Position numbers and translations under genes: made by a program
Part shown: positions 62,673-64,000 of the stretch, piece by piece
How positions within the stretch are numbered: the first letter of the stretch is position 1
How the letters are laid out: the number at the start of each line of letters is the position of its first letter
Origin: Panopea generosa
Taxonomy: Eukaryota > Mollusca > Bivalvia > Adapedonta > Hiatellidae
NCBI GenBank assembly: GCA_029582155.1
Contig: CM055894.1
Coordinates: forward strand, 30,298,707-30,362,706
Direction of reading: 5' to 3'
Length of the DNA: 64,000 nt
Notes under the pieces: model-generated
Databases searched by the model: none
The model's input: the letters and a program-made list of their open reading frames with translations, nothing else
Told to the model about the DNA's origin: nothing

Positions 62673-63747
62673 ATGAAACTTGCTATGTTTGTGTTTCGGT
62701 TCGATGATTTTTCACGGACTTATGGCCCTTTGATTCAGTCTGTGACCAAATTCTTTTCTGCTCTATTTCTCTACAACTTGTGGTTGGAATTTTATGAAAC
62801 TTGCTAGGATATGCATCATTACCAAGTGGAGATGGGCATATTATCGTCATGATGCTATTTCCCTTCATTTTACCTCTGGTTTTAATTCTGTAAAACTAGT
62901 TAGGATCTGCGCATATTGTCATTTTGTTCCGGTTAAATGATTTGCGAATAAGTTCTGCGAAGTGCAGAGCCACATATTGTTCCTGCTATACAGTTTGGTA
63001 TTCTTCAACCATGTAGCCCGTACAGAGGCAAACACTCACTTGAGGAGCATCCATCGGTTCCACCGATATTTTCTTGTTCACGGAGTTATGGCCCTTTGAT
63101 TGTCTGTGACCAAATTCTTGTCTGCGCTATTTCTCTACAACCCCATGTTGGAATTTTATGAAACTTGCTTGGATGCATCATTACCAAGTGCAGATGTGCA
63201 TATTGTCTTTGTGTTCAGGTTCGATGATTTTCACGGAGTTATGGCCCTTTGATTATGTCTGTAACCAAATTCTTGTCCGCGCTATTTCTCTACAACCCCA
63301 TGTTGGAATTTTATGAAACTTGCTAGGATGCATCATTACCAAGTGCAGATGTGCATATTTTCTATGTGTTCTGGTTCGATGATTTTTCACGGAGTAATCG
63401 CCCCTTTGATTCTGTCTAACCAAATTCTTGTCCGCGATGTTTCTCTACAAACTCTGGTTGGAATTTTATGAAACTTGCTAGGATGCATCATTACAAAGTT
63501 GGAATGTGCATATTGTTGTCATTATGCTATTTCGCTACAACCTCTGGTTTTAATTTTGTAAAACTATCTAGGATCTGCGCATATTATCATTTTGTTCCAG
63601 TTCAATGAGTTGCGAATGAGTTCTGTGAAGTGCAGAGTCACATATTGTTCCTGCTATGCAGTTTGGTATATTTCAACCAAGTAGCCGCTACAGAGTCAAA
63701 CACTCACTTGGGGAGCATCCATTGGTTCCACCGATATATTCTTGTTT
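62673..63747 (+). repeat. Repeat G (tandem modules, 3' CTTGTTT)
   Basis: Modules of ~150 bp with ttggaattttatgaaacttg, ctaggatgcatcattaccaa, gtgcatattgt, ggttcgatgattttcacgga and gttatggccctttgattctg recur about five times. A longer cassette (cctctggttttaattctgta ... agcatccatcggttccaccg) occurs twice (62870-63080 and 63540-63745). The end is gatatattcttgttt at 63747. It begins exactly where the Gypsy fragment stops, so its 5' end is missing. Confidence 0.75.
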
Positions 63748-64000
63748 CATTTAGTAAATGTTAAGAAAAATAAGTATTTGTAAACAAGCTATATAATATT
63801 ACGGTAGGTGAAACTGTTTTATTTTGTAATTCAGTGATTTTATCCTCTATAAATCACTATTTCAAACATTAAGTTATCAAAAAAAAAATTAATTTGGAAA
63901 CTGTATATTTCATCAAAAACCATTTTAGATAAAAAATAATAATGGTTATACATTATCTTAATATTCTGCATATCAAACACACTTAAAGCTACATGAAATT
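63748..64000. other. Unassigned AT-rich sequence at the window edge
   Basis: Nothing recognised. Confidence 0.3.

Overview
This window is AT-rich, intron-dominated and repeat-packed animal nuclear DNA. It is very probably from a bivalve mollusc. The grounds are tRNA-headed SINEs, short phase-1 immunoglobulin exons separated by introns of 12-19 kb, a DIRS-type retroelement with inverted ends, and a dense set of repeat families of a style familiar from clam and mussel genomes. The species cannot be named from sequence alone. Nothing indicates a bacterial, plasmid or viral replicon. I see no true tRNA or rRNA gene, no CRISPR array and no operon.

Two host genes are supported, both on the + strand. 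Gene 1 (3611-10230) has five small exons whose splice sites and phases fit exactly. It encodes an acidic N-terminus, a Ser/Thr/Pro linker, a Myb/SANT-like DNA-binding domain and a short acidic tail. The Myb/SANT exon carries two compensating single-base indels next to homopolymers, so it is either a recent pseudogene or an assembly with base errors. Gene 2 (at least 26948-59200) is part of an immunoglobulin-superfamily gene: three Ig-like exons, all phase 1-1, read in one frame across 12.2-kb and 19.2-kb introns. Its 5' end (signal peptide) and 3' end (membrane segment or tail) were not found.

Layout: 0.4-1.3 kb, dispersed repeat R1; 2.3-3.1 kb, long-TIR element; 3.6-10.2 kb, gene 1 with a palindromic-minisatellite MITE in intron 1 and a SINE in intron 2; 11.4-12.6 kb, hAT-like non-autonomous element; 14-15.8 kb, repeats R1 and R2; 16.4-17.6 kb, repeat C split by a solo LTR; 18.8-21.9 kb, repeats D and A, the latter split by another LTR-like insert; 26.9-59.2 kb, the Ig gene. 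The Ig introns hold a nested A/E repeat block (27.5-31.7 kb), a 3.2-kb TIR element (33.1-36.4 kb) and a decayed ~10-kb DIRS retrotransposon on the minus strand (40.8-51.1 kb, itself invaded by repeats A and B). They also hold a 4.3-kb insert splitting an E repeat (51.3-55.6 kb). At 59.6-64 kb are repeat B, a Ty3/Gypsy pol fragment (minus strand) and repeat G.

The most notable patterns are: (i) each Ig exon is accompanied by a decayed partial copy of itself, a fossil record of exon duplication; (ii) several otherwise unrelated long repeat families share one architecture, with a 5' stem-loop, a tandem-module body and a 3' end in CTTGTTT, suggesting one superfamily of mobile DNA; (iii) several insertions can be dated relative to one another because the broken host repeat can be re-read across the insert.
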